A DNA stretch of 64,000 nucleotides from Mikania micrantha (lineage: Eukaryota > Streptophyta > Magnoliopsida > Asterales > Asteraceae): assembly GCA_009363875.1 (NCBI GenBank), contig CM018680.1:10053426-10117425 (forward strand), read 5' to 3'. The notes under the pieces are model-generated. The model did not search any database. It was not told the origin of the DNA and saw nothing but the letters and a program-made list of their open reading frames with translations. Below, piece after piece: positions 44,953 to 56,479 of the stretch. Numbering within the stretch: the first letter of the stretch is position 1; each line of letters begins with the position of its first letter. The position numbers were made by a program, and so were the translations under genes.

Positions 44953-47900
44953 TGTCACACCCCGAGCCGGCGGGGTTGGATCGGAGTCCCCGTCGGGCGG
45001 AAGGTTCTCGGGGCGCGATAGCGTGAGTGATAATCAATAGTGATCAGATTGTTTACATTGCACATGATATAAATGAGAAATGCTAAATAGAATAGAATTA
45101 CAAAGTTAAATTACATCCAAATCGTTCATAATTTAACAATGTAAATCTATCAGAAACATCGTAAAATAACTATCTTGTAACTGCACAAGATATACAAAAT
45201 AATGATATGATGATGTTTCCAAAAATATGCAGGTCCAAAAATACTAAGTCTTCTATCTGAAGTCCTAGTCCAAAAGCATAAGCTTCTTAATTGACCTGTT
45301 CGTCACCTGAGAAGTCATGCAAAAATAAAGTCAACACATGGTTGGTGAGTTCATATAGTTTAAAGTTTTGAAAATGATTTGTAAACCTCTTCCGGTAAAG
45401 ACCCAAACCTCATTAACATCACATGTAATATCCACATCGGTATGCTTATGTATAGGGCATACCCCTGAGTCGAGCCTACAAACTCGCCCAGACGCCATCC
45501 CACCACATACTAATACGCATATGACATTGTTGTTAATGATAATTAGGCATTTTTACCTAACACACCCTTCCATTTACGATAGTTCAAATGTACACTCAAA
45601 ATATTTGTTAAACTCTCGGGTAACAACCTTAATCTCATTAACATCACATGTATCATCCAAATCGGTATGCTTATGTATAGGGCATACCCCTGAGTCGAGC
45701 CTACAAACCCGCCCAGACGCCATCCCACCACATACTAATCCACATAGGACATTGGTGTTAATGATAATTAAGCGTTTTATCCCTACCAATAGCTTGCTTG
45801 TTCATCAGTTCTTTGTTCCTGTAAATACAATAATTTGGAATCTATGTTGATTCCTCAAGTTCATCACAATAATGATCAACCACAGTATTTGTAGAACAGT
45901 TATAAATGCTTAATTAAATAAAAAAATAAACATTTAATAAAATCTAAGTCCTAATGATTGGGCCTTGGTCAACTCGAGTAGACTAGTATGTCAATCAAGG
46001 TTCTTAGTAGTTAGGGAATTCTGTAAATATCATCAAACATATGACCTACAAATCAAACGGTCTAGCTAGGACTTCTTGAAATGTAGGATTTCTTGTTTCG
46101 TTCTTGATTCGTTGTGTTGGCATATGTTATCTCTGATATTTCCCAGATTTTCCCTTGAAAATGATTTTTTGATTCGTCTGATTCTGTCACAAGATGTACT
46201 TGATTCGTTGATCATGGAATACTAGATTCGTTGATCAAATGTACTCTTGATTCGTTGTTCATCAAACACTTGATTTGTTGAACATCGAATATTAACTTTG
46301 CAAAGATAGTTTCGTTTGATTCGTTGAACTTCCCCACTTGTTTTGTCAAAATAGTTTCGTTTGATTCGTCGAAATCACCCACTTGATTCGTCAAAATGTC
46401 TTGTTTTGATTCGTTGAAATGACACACTTGTTTCGTCAAAATGTTTCGTTTGATTAGTTGAAATGTTTAGTTTAACCCAATTATCCACTTAAATTATAAG
46501 TAGATGAATTTAGTAAAACCTGCATAAAATTCACCTAGACATGATTCTAGGTTAACAATTTACATATAAAAGCATATGTTAAATAAAAGCATTTAAGTAA
46601 ACAATTTAAACAAACAGTTTACGCATGCTTCTCAGCCCCGCGTTTTAAAACAAAATGTTAGAAAAGGGGCAATGAACTCACCTGTGTTGATGTCTAATGT
46701 TCTATCACAAAATGCGCACTCTTGCTGTAACTTAGGTTTCTTCGGTTCCTGAGTTGTTTTATAAGAGTTTGAATACGATAAGTATACGTAATAATCGTCG
46801 CACCTAAGGTTTAGTCTGAGTGTGTGTAACTAAGTGTCCTACTTTACCAAGTGATTTTATGATTTAATCTAACTTAGTTACCCTTTTATGACCCAATCCC
46901 ATAACTAGTTATAGAAACTTACATTTAAATTTTCACAAAATTTGGGCAGAGTTTCCTTTGTTTTTAGTCCAAATCCAGACAATTATATTGTCTATTTCCA
47001 ACAATTTCCAAATCATTTAATCATATCAAGTTCCTAAAACATTTAAAATAGAACTCCATTTAGTTTAGAAATCTTAGAAAATCATTTCATTTTATTACAA
47101 TTTTCATTATTTTAGATTAATTTAACAATAGCATGTGATGGGCTTTACTAAGCCCCTTGGGCCAACTTAGACCCAAATGACAATCTTTGATTTCCTTGCT
47201 TTGCTCCCAATTTTTTAATGAAAATCCCAAGAGTGTTCCACTAATTAAAATGAGTGTGACACTTAGGTTGCATTGTTAATGTTCAAAAGAATGCTTTGTT
47301 ATGAATTAATAATTAGTCCATAATCATTAAGATAGTCTTGATAGACTTCTCATGTATTCACATTGAATTCCATGCATGCACCTTATAAAATCAATCCTCA
47401 TGAAAACCCTAGGTTGGCGGTGAGTTATACATTTCCTAGGTTCTTACTACTAGCTTTGATGATCCTTGATCCAACCTTAACCAAATTTTAACAACATTTA
47501 GGTTCATCCTTCAATTAGAGTAGCGAACCTATTGCCATCTCCCTAAGGTTCGGCTGGGTTCTAATAATACAAGGTTCGCCTGAGTTGGCACCATGTAGGG
47601 TTCGGCTGTTAAAGGTTCGGTTGAGAAGGCTTTAGGTTAGGTTCTGGGTTCGTTGCTCCATGGTTCGTTAGCCGAAGGTTCACCTAAACCATGATAGATT
47701 CGCCCAATTAAGGAGGTTTGTGCCAGGGTTCGCCAACCCAATGGTTCATGACCTGTTAGGTTCGCTAGAAGGGAAAGGTTCGTGGTTCTAGGGTTTGCAT
47801 GGCCATGGTTCGGCCATCAAGGTTCGTCTCCTCTTATAGGTTCGTCTGGCATCTGAAACTCTTCATCCTAGGTTCGGCTAGTGTAGAAGGTTCGGTCAGT

Positions 47901-48765
47901 GTTGATGAAAGTAGCAGGTAGCCACAGGTTCGCAGTAGGCATCAGGGTTCGTGAATCAGAGGGTTGCAGGGTTCGTTGCAGCAAATGAAGGTTCGGCTAA
48001 GTTTGTATAGGTTCGGCAGGTTGTTAAGGAAAAGGTTCGGCCGATGGCAGCCCCTAGCGAACCTGTATCATCATTCTAATCATTCACTCTAACCTGTTAA
48101 AATCAATATCCAATGCCTATTAATTGTTTCCAGTAACTTGTTACGTGCTTTCTAAGGGTATATGTAGATTAAAACAACACCATTACAAAAGGGTTCTTAC
48201 ACCACTAAAAACCGAGAATATGCTTAAGATTTACCTCCAGGTGACGGATGGAAACGTAAAATCCTTGTACTTCCTTGATCTACGCAGCAAGAGGAACGTT
48301 TTGACACCAATTATGCTCGAATCCGACTAGAATTTGGCTCCAAATCTTAGAGAGAAGGTTAACTTGCTAGTGAGAGAAAGCTAGAGAGAGAGAGAAACGA
48401 GATTGGAGTGAGAGAGAGGTTGGTGGTGATGGTTATGGCATTTAATGCCATATCAAAGGCTTCACATTACCCAGTTCGTTCGGTCTCGTTCGGTTTTGCG
48501 AAAAATGCCTTTTCGCAAGGTTTTCGCGATAAAACGACACGGTTTATAAAAATAGGATTTATAAAATTATTCTAAGTTGTGATTCCTATTTCTGAATTTT
48601 GTTTCTGTTAAATGTTTCTGAATTTGTTTTATGATGACACAAAATGATAATGATAAAAGATATGAATATGAAACGTACTGAAATGTATATGATTCGTACC
48701 TGTTTACTGTTCATGTCACTGTTTAAGATCACTGTTCCAGTGACGGTTCCGGCACTGATGTTACA
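44953..48765 (-). repeat. Gypsy family-A middle LTR (3813 bp)
   Basis: Serves as 5' LTR of the complete internal region and as 3' LTR of the truncated second one. Compared with 33903-37714 I see three base changes near 45012-45021 and an indel near 45489, and otherwise the same sequence. Confidence 0.95.
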
Positions 48766-48799
48766 GTCTCCCCTTGTTAGAAAAATTTCGTCCCGAAAT

Positions 48800-51583
48800 T
48801 TAAGAGTTGTTATCGGGTACAGCTTCCTCTTTAAACAGTTGGGGATACTTTGACTTCATGTGATCTTCACGTTCCCAAGTAAACTCGGGTCCGCGTCTTG
48901 AATTCCATCTAACCTTTACAATCGGAACACGGCTTCGCCTCAGTTGTTTAACCTTGCGATCCATAATCTCCAAAGGTTCTTCTATGAAATGTAACTGTTC
49001 ATCCACTTGAATCTCTTCAACTGGAATGATGAGTGATTCGTCAGCAAGGCATTTCTTTAAGTTTGAGACGTGAAACACGTCGTGCACACCGCTGAGCTCA
49101 TCTGGTAACCCTAGTCGATACGCGACAGGACCAATACGTTCGATGATCTCGAACGGTCCCACATATCGTGGTGCCAACTTGCCTTTCTTTCCAAAGCGTA
49201 CAACACCTTTCCATGGGGATACCTTCAACATTACCTGGTCTCCCACTTGAAATTCCAATGGCTTGCGCCGTTTGTCGGCGTAGCTCTTTTGTCTGCTCCT
49301 TGTTGCTTGTAATCTTCTTTGAATTTGAGCAATCTTGTCAGTGGTTTCCTGAATAAGTTCGGGCCCAGTTATTCGATTGTCTCCAACTTCAGTCCAACAA
49401 ATCGATGATCGACATTTCCGGCCATAAAGAGCCTCGAATGGTGCACATCCGATACTGCTATGGTAACTGTTATTGTAGGAGAACTCGATCAGTGGCAAAT
49501 GGGAATCCCAGTTCCCACCGAAGTCCAATACACAGGTTCTTAACATGTCCTCTAGGGTTTGAATAGTACGTTCGCTTTGACCATCCGTTTGTGGGTGGTA
49601 AGCTGTACTCAGATTTAACTGTGTCCCTAGAGATTTCTACAGTGATTGCCAGAACCTTGATGTGAATCTGCTGTCTCTATCCGAGATAATAGACAATGGC
49701 ACACCGTGACATACCACTATCTCATTGATGTATAATCTCGCCAGTTTATCCATGGTGAAGTTCTCACGCATTGGCAAGAATTGAGCAGATTTGGTTAATC
49801 GGTCAATGACTACCCAAATGGTATCATGACCACTAGAAGTGCGGGGTAGCTTGGTAATGAAATCCATAGCTATTTGTTCCCACTTCCAGAGCGGAATCTC
49901 AGGCTGTTCCAGTAAACCAGACGGTCTCTGGTGTTCCGCCTTTACCTTCGCACACGTTAGACATTGACCGACATATTCGGCTATGTCTTTCTTCATTCTA
50001 GGCCACCAATAAAATCCACGCAAGTCTTGGTATATTTTATCAGCGCTAGGATGAACAGAGTATTTGGTCTTGTGTGCCTCATCGAAGATAACTTTTCTCA
50101 ATTCATCTACCGCCGGGATCCATATACGTTCTCGGTAGTAGATCATTCCATCAGGCTTCGTGTCGAACTGTTTTTCTGCTCCGTAATCAAGTTCCTTCTT
50201 CAGATTACCTCGGTCGAGTGCTTTTTGTTGCGCTTGTATAATCTTGTCACTCAAACTGGTCTGCACGGTTATCCCCATTGCTCTAACACGTAGGGGTTTG
50301 ACCCGTTCCTTCCGGCTCAAGGCATCAGCTACAACGTTCGCCTTTCCCGGATGGTACTTGATCACACAATCGTAATCATTCAGAAGTTCTACCCAACGGC
50401 GTTGTCGCATGTTGAGCTCCTTCTGATCAAAGATGTGCTGCAGACTTTTGTGATCAGTGAATATGGTACACTTGGTGCCATATAAGTAATGTCTCCAAAT
50501 CTTCAAGGCGAAGATTACTGCTCCCAATTCAAGATCATGAGTAGTATAGTTCTTCTCATGAACCTTTAACTGTCTTGAAGCATAAGCAATAACTTTGTCA
50601 CGTTGCATTAGTACACAGCCTAGTCCCTGATGGGAGGCATCACAGTATACAACAAAGTCATCGCATCCTTCTGGGAGAGATAGGATCGGAGCATTACACA
50701 ATCTTTGTTTTAAGGTCCAGAAAGCATCTTCTTGTTTCTGTTCCCAGACAAACGGTTCACTTTTCTGGGTTAGCTTAGTGAGAGGCAAAGCTATTTTAGA
50801 GAAGTTTGAGATAAACCTTCTATAATAACCCGCCAATCCCAGAAAAGACCATATCTCTGTCGGTGTCTTCGGAGTGTCCCAGTTCTTTATCGCTTCAATC
50901 TTGGCGGGATCTACGTGTATTCCCTCGCTGTTGACTACGTGACCCAGAAATTGAATTTCTCTTAACCAAAATTCATATTTAGAGAACTTGGTATAAAGTT
51001 TCTGTTCTTTCAACAGCTCCAAGATTTTTCTAAGGTGTTGTTCATGATCTGCTTTGCTCTTAGAATATATCAGGATGTCATCAATAAAGACAATGACAAA
51101 CTGATCTAGATACGGCTTGCACACTCGGTTCATGAGATCCATGAAAACCGCTGGTGCATTTGTCAATCCGAAAGGCATCACCATGAATTCATAATGCCCG
51201 TATCTGGTTCAGAAGGCCATTTTCGGTATGTCTTCGTCTTGAACTCTAAGCTGATGATATCCAGACCGCAAGTCAATCTTTGAGAAGTATTGAGCTCCTT
51301 GCAGTTGGTCAAACAAATCATCAATCCTCGAAAATGGATACCGATTCTTGATGGTCAGTTTGTTCAGCTCCCTGTAGTCTATGCACATTCTGAACGATCC
51401 GTCCTTCTTTTTCACGAATAAAACCGGAGCTCCCCAAGGTGAGTAGCTCGGTCTGATGAAGCCTTTATCAAGTAGCTCCTCTAACTGATTAGACAATTCC
51501 TGCATCTCTGAAGGTGCTAACCTGTAAGGAGATTTAGCAACATGAGTTGCTCCAGGAACTAAGTTAATACGAAATTCTACCGG
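48800..51583 (-). pseudogene. Gypsy pol, copy 2, truncated at the start of RT
   Basis: Same protein segments as copy 1, with identical translations over the integrase/tail (248 residues) and RT-integrase (515 residues) frames, and the same two internal stops (about 51207 and 49641). It breaks off just upstream of VEFRINLVPGATH at 51583, where sequence switches to LTR. Gag, protease and PBS of this copy are gone. Confidence 0.95.
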
Positions 51584-51986
51584 TACGAACATGACGATAA
51601 CTATACTTTTCAATCTTGTTTTCTAATTAAAGAATGTCATTCAGAACGTTAAACTGTCAGATTTATTCGTACAGATCGTCATCTATACGAATAACCCGTC
51701 AATTTAGCATTCACATAACAGCATCCGTGTGTTTTGTTCTGTAAAACCTCATATACGTTTATATATAATAAATCCTAACAAATAATCACATGATGGTTCT
51801 ATGTTGCCAGATAATTATCTGACTCAAGAACCCTGTTTCTGAATTTGTTTTATGATGACACAAAATGATAATGATAAATGATATGAATATGAAACGTACT
51901 GAAATGTATATGATTCGTACCTGTTTACTGTTCATGTCACTGTTTAAGATCACTGTTCTGGTGACGGTTCCGGCACTGATGTTACA
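51584..51986 (-). repeat. Partial third LTR of the gypsy array
   Basis: The last 403 bases, ending GGCACTGATGTTACA beside TSD ATTTC. The part before 51830 matches the outer LTR subtype (about 32735-32960, reversed) rather than the two full LTRs, while the rest is common to all. Confidence 0.85.
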
Positions 51987-53578
51987 ATTTCTCAAACAAA
52001 AGAAGTTGGCAATGGGCCGCAATGAGTCCAAGAAGGCTTAACCCAAGCTTATCATGCGAATGTTAAGTCCTTCTTGAAAGCCAATTGAGTTTTAATGAAA
52101 GGAATCATTTGGAAGATCAAAGGGTAATAGGCGGGTCAAGTTGGGCCCAAAGGGGCTTAACTAAGGCCCATTATCTGTTAAATGTTGATTTAATTAAATA
52201 ATGATACTTAATAAAAGAAAGAGGTTTATAAACCTTGTTGAAACAAATTAAATGATTTTCTCAACTAATGTTTTAACTTAAAATGAAATTTATTAAACAT
52301 AATAACCAAAGACTTGTTATGAATAATTATGGGATATGGGCTATAAGTGGGTAATTAAGTTAGACTAGAAGATTAAGTCTTAGAAGCACACTATTATTTA
52401 GGACACTTAGTTGCACACCGAAACCAAACGTTGGATACGACGACTAATACGTGTAACACCCCAATTTTCTAATACAAGTATTTGAATTCTACGTACGAGT
52501 AACGAGTAAGTAACTTGCCAGAAAAAGGGACGAAAAATGACTGAGTTCAGGTCTCAAAGTCGGGTACTCGAATTTAAGTTCGAATACACCAGTTCTCGAA
52601 AACCAAGTATTCGAAATCCACAATTTCGAGTACAAGACACTGCCTATAAATAGTAGTGCCTTGGGAAACGTGCTAACCTTTGTCTGGAAGCACAGTCTCT
52701 CGAGTATACGAAGGGGATTTCGAGAACTCCAAGAAACGAGCTTTTGTTCGACCAAAGGAAGAAACGCACGGGATTCTACCAGGAGAATCAGCTACCTTCA
52801 AGTAAGTGATTCATATATATAAAGCTAGATTTTTATACAAAAGTTAGGATAGTTATATAAAAAGGGAACTTATGCATAAAGCTCACACCTTTATGCATAA
52901 AGTTCGGAACTTTGAGGTTCCAGTGTGTAGATAACACCCTAAGGAACCTAGAACTAACTTCCCAAAGTCTTAGATGAATTTCTGAGACGTTTAATGATGA
53001 AATGATGAGTACACGAAATCAGGTATAGAGGGTACTCGAAATCATACATTGTTATTTCGAGTATATTGTTATTTCGAGTACATGACTGTTTCGAATACAA
53101 GGATACTTCGTGTACAGGGCATTTCGAGTACAAGGGCCATTTCGTGTACACATGCTACTTCGAATACACTTAATGATTTCGAGTACAATCCATTTCGTGA
53201 ACTCCAGGAATTTCGTGTACATGGGTTTCGATATGGGGTGTGTAATGAACCTCCAGTGTTTCGGATACTTAGTTAAGATTCGGGAACTTGAGTTTATAAT
53301 GGGGACTAGTTGGTTATGAGGACTTAGAATAATTTCTAAGTCTAAGAATGTGATGTAATGGGATGATGTAATGATGTAGGTTCCTTGAGTCCTAGCTAAG
53401 GAGTTCGGCTAAGGAAAACAGGAGTCTACTATCAGGTGAGTTCTAGACGCCCTCTTTTCTGTTTGATGTTTTGGGCTGACATGCATGCTTATTGTGATGC
53501 CTATGATGTTATGTGCTTATGATGATGATGAATGAATGATGATATGCCCTGACTATATATGCATGTTTATGTGTTAGC

Positions 53579-53876
53579 ATGGTGTATGCATGAAGGTATG
53601 ATAATTATGATGAATGCATGATAAATGAGTTATGATGATAAATAACATGACATGATAATGATGCTAGCATATGATATGATGATGACTTTATGATCACATG
53701 CTTCATGACGACAACTATGAGAAATGACATGGTGTATGCATGAAGGTATGCTAATTATGATGAATGCATGATAAATGAGTTATGATGATAAATAACATGA
53801 CATGATAATGATGCTAGCATATGATATGATGATGACTTTATGATCACATGCTTCATGACGACAACTATGAGAATAG
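53579..53876. repeat. 150-bp tandem duplication in LTR B
   Basis: Two almost identical copies (53579 and 53729 starts), each with GGTGTATGCATGAAGGTATG and CTTCATGACGACAACTATGA; one base differs in the first 30. Confidence 0.9.
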
Positions 53877-54271
53877 TTATAGGGATATGGCAAGGTCCTA
53901 GGTGGCTAGGATGATAGTATGATACCATGATGTTATGATATGATAACGATGCTAGTATGTTATGATGGTATGATGAAATGATGCTAGTATGACATGCTGG
54001 TATGATGAAATGATGCTAGTATGACATGCTGGTATGATGAAATGAGGCTAGTATGACATGCCTAAGATGCCATGATTAACCCGATGAATGATGTTATAAT
54101 GCTAGCATGAAATGTATGAGGATTGTGATGAATGACGGTATGATGCTAGTGTATCATGTATGATGAATGAATGATGTCCCTATACGTGCTATAGGATATG
54201 TGTGAATGATGATGCTCCGGTACTTGTACTGGGTGAATATGAATGATGACCTGATTGTATCAGGATATGAA

Positions 54272-54565
54272 CAGCCGATCGGGCTATAAACACAGAGTCG
54301 ACCGGACTATAAACATGAGAGTCGATCGGACTATAAACATGGTAAGAGCCGATCGGGCTATAAACACAGAGTCGACCGGACTATAAACATGAGAGTCGAT
54401 CGGACTATAAACAGGGAGCCGACCGGGCTATAAACATGAGAGTCGACCGGACTATAAACATGGAGCCGACCGGGCTATAAACACGGAGCCGACCGGGCTA
54501 TAAACATGGTAAGAGCCGATCGGGCTATAAACATGGTAAGAGTCGATCGGACTATAAACATGGAG
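54272..54565. repeat. 12-unit hairpin array, AGYCGAYCGGRCTATAAAC
   Basis: Twelve units of 23-29 bases, each a 13-base near palindrome AGYCGAYCGGRCT followed by ATAAACA and a variable link. Each can form a four-pair stem (AGCC/GGCT or AGTC/GACT) with a five-base loop. Just upstream are three further hairpins: CCTATA/TATAGG, a stem CCGGTA/TACTGG with one mismatch, and CCTGAT/ATCAGG (54182-54260). Downstream is CACTGT/ACAGTG (about 54586-54607). Confidence 0.95.
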
Positions 54566-56479
54566 CCTTGTGCCGGCATAAGCCCACTGTTCGTATGGCG
54601 ACAGTGGAACGTATGACGATGATGGAAATGATGATATGTGCTAAGGTTATGGACTATGTGTATGAAATGATGTTTATGATATGTATGTTTAATGTTGTTT
54701 TACAAAAACTAGAACTCACCAGCGTAAGCTGACTTGATTTAGCATGTATGTCAGGTTAAAGCTATAATAAGAGAAGGCATGGAGCTCGGGCATCAATCCA
54801 GACGATCCGTTGGTTTTGGCAATTCGATATGATTTTGATACAGACACTTTATTAAATTCTGTTTATCAAACTATGTTTACATTTCCGCTGCATGATTATG
54901 AAAGTTTTTAGTTTAAGAGCTATGTGTTATGATGAAAACCAACCTCTGCGAGGTGCCCGGTTTCGGGGCCTCACAATACGTATACTTATTGTATTCGAAC
55001 TCTTTTAAAACAACTCAGAAACTGAAGAAACCTAAGCTACCAGAACGAGTGCGCATTTTGTGATAGAACTGTTACATAGCAACACAGGTGAGTTCATTGC
55101 CCCTTTTCAACATTTTTGTTTTAAAACGCGGGGCTGAGAAGCATGCGTAAACTGTTTACTTAAATTGTTTACTTAAATGCTTTTACTTGTATATGTTTTA
55201 TATGTATAACTGTTATTCTAGACTCCTGTCTAGGTGAACTGTTTCATATCAAAGAACAAGTTACAAAGAACTATTTTCAAAGAACTAAATCTAAAACAAA
55301 GAACTATTTTCAAAGGTCTAATTCAAAGAACTAACGATCTATTACAAAGAACTATTTCAAGTGTGTGTTGTCAAAGAACGATCAACGAATCAAGAGTACG
55401 TTTGTTCAACTAATCTAGTATTCAATGTTCAACGAATCAAGTACATTTTACAACGAAACTAGACGAATCAACAAATCATTTTCAAGGGAAAGTATGGGAA
55501 ATATCAAAGATAACATATGCCAACGAAACTATACGAAACAAGGGACGAAACTAGACGAATCAAGTACGAAACAAAAACCCTACATTTCAAGAAGTCTTAG
55601 CTAGACCGTTTGATTTGTAGGTCATATGTTTGATGATATTTACAGAATCCCTTTACTACTAAGTACCTGATTGCTAGACTAGTCTACTCGAGTTGACCAA
55701 GGCCCAATCACTAGGACTTAGATTTTATTAAATGTTTACTTAATTATTTAATTAAGCATTTATTTAACTGTTCCTACAATCGTTGTGGTTGATCATATTT
55801 GTGTGATGAACTTAGGGAATCAATAGAGATTCCAAATTGTTGTATTTACAGGAACAAAGAACTGAAGAACTAATGGGTAAATGGTAGGAGTGAAATGATT
55901 AATTATCATTAACAACAATATGCTAAGCAGTCCGGTATGTGGTGGGACGGTGACTGGGCGGGCGGTAAGCTCGACCCTACATATGCCCTATATATAAGCA
56001 TACTTGATTGGATGGTATAGGTGTTGTTGGTGAGGTTAAGGTTGTCATTCAGGTTGTTCAAACTCATTTTTATAAAACTTAATGAACTTACCAACCACGT
56101 GTTGATTTTATTTTTGCATGACTTCTCAGGTGACGAACAGGTCAATTAAGAAGCTTATGCTTTTGGACTAGGACTTCAGATAGAAGACTTAGTATTTTTG
56201 GACCTGCGTATTTTTGGAACATCATTATACAGTTATTTTGTATATCTTGTGCAGTTACAAGATAGAAATCTTATGATGTCTATGATATATTTACATTGTT
56301 AAATTATGAACGATACGGATTAATTTAACTTTGTAATTCTATTCTATTTAGCATATCTCATTTTATCATGTGCAATGTAAACAATATGATCATTTCGATT
56401 GTCACTCACGATATCGCGCTTCGGGAACTTTCCGCCCGACGAGGAATCCGATCCAACCCCGCCGACTCGGGGTGTTACA

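Larger units (their letters stand above)
33903..51986 (-). mobile_element. Tandem gypsy (Tekay/Del-like) array: LTR-internal-LTR-internal-partial LTR, 18,084 bp
   Basis: TSD ATTTC flanks the whole array (33898-33902 and 51987-51991), so it behaves as one insertion. Segments: LTR 33903-37714, full internal region 37715-44952, LTR 44953-48765, second internal region 48766-51583 (truncated in RT), and the last 403 bases of a third LTR (51584-51986). The two LTR+pol stretches match base for base over most of their length. The third LTR fragment is of a slightly different subtype. Gag-pol order with integrase after RT makes it Ty3/gypsy. Confidence 0.9.
52452..54975 (+). mobile_element. Solo LTR (family B), 2524 bp
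   Basis: TGTAACACCCCAATTTTC start, GGGGCCTCACA end, TSD ATACG at 52447-52451 and 54976-54980. It contains TTTCGAGTACA/TTCGTGTACA words (53010-53250), ATGATG-rich DNA (53480-54190), the 12-unit hairpin array and the CACCAGCGTAAGCTGAC block. It lies in the outer family-A LTR. Confidence 0.95.
32559..56479 (+). mobile_element. Outer solo LTR of family A, interrupted by two later insertions
   Basis: Starts TGTAACATCAGTGCCGGAAC at 32559 and ends GACTCGGGGTGTTACA at 56479. It runs in three pieces: 32559-33902, 51992-52451 and 54981-56479, about 3.3 kb in total. Each piece is the reverse complement counterpart of the minus-strand LTRs at 33903-37714 and 44953-48765. The flanks (CTTCA and CAACC) do not match, and part of the MULE-2 transposase is missing at the site, so its arrival or reduction to one LTR was accompanied by a deletion. 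Confidence 0.8.

Noticed and set aside
54272..54565. CRISPR-like array
   Set aside because: Links between units are short and repetitive, not unique spacers, and the context is a plant LTR.
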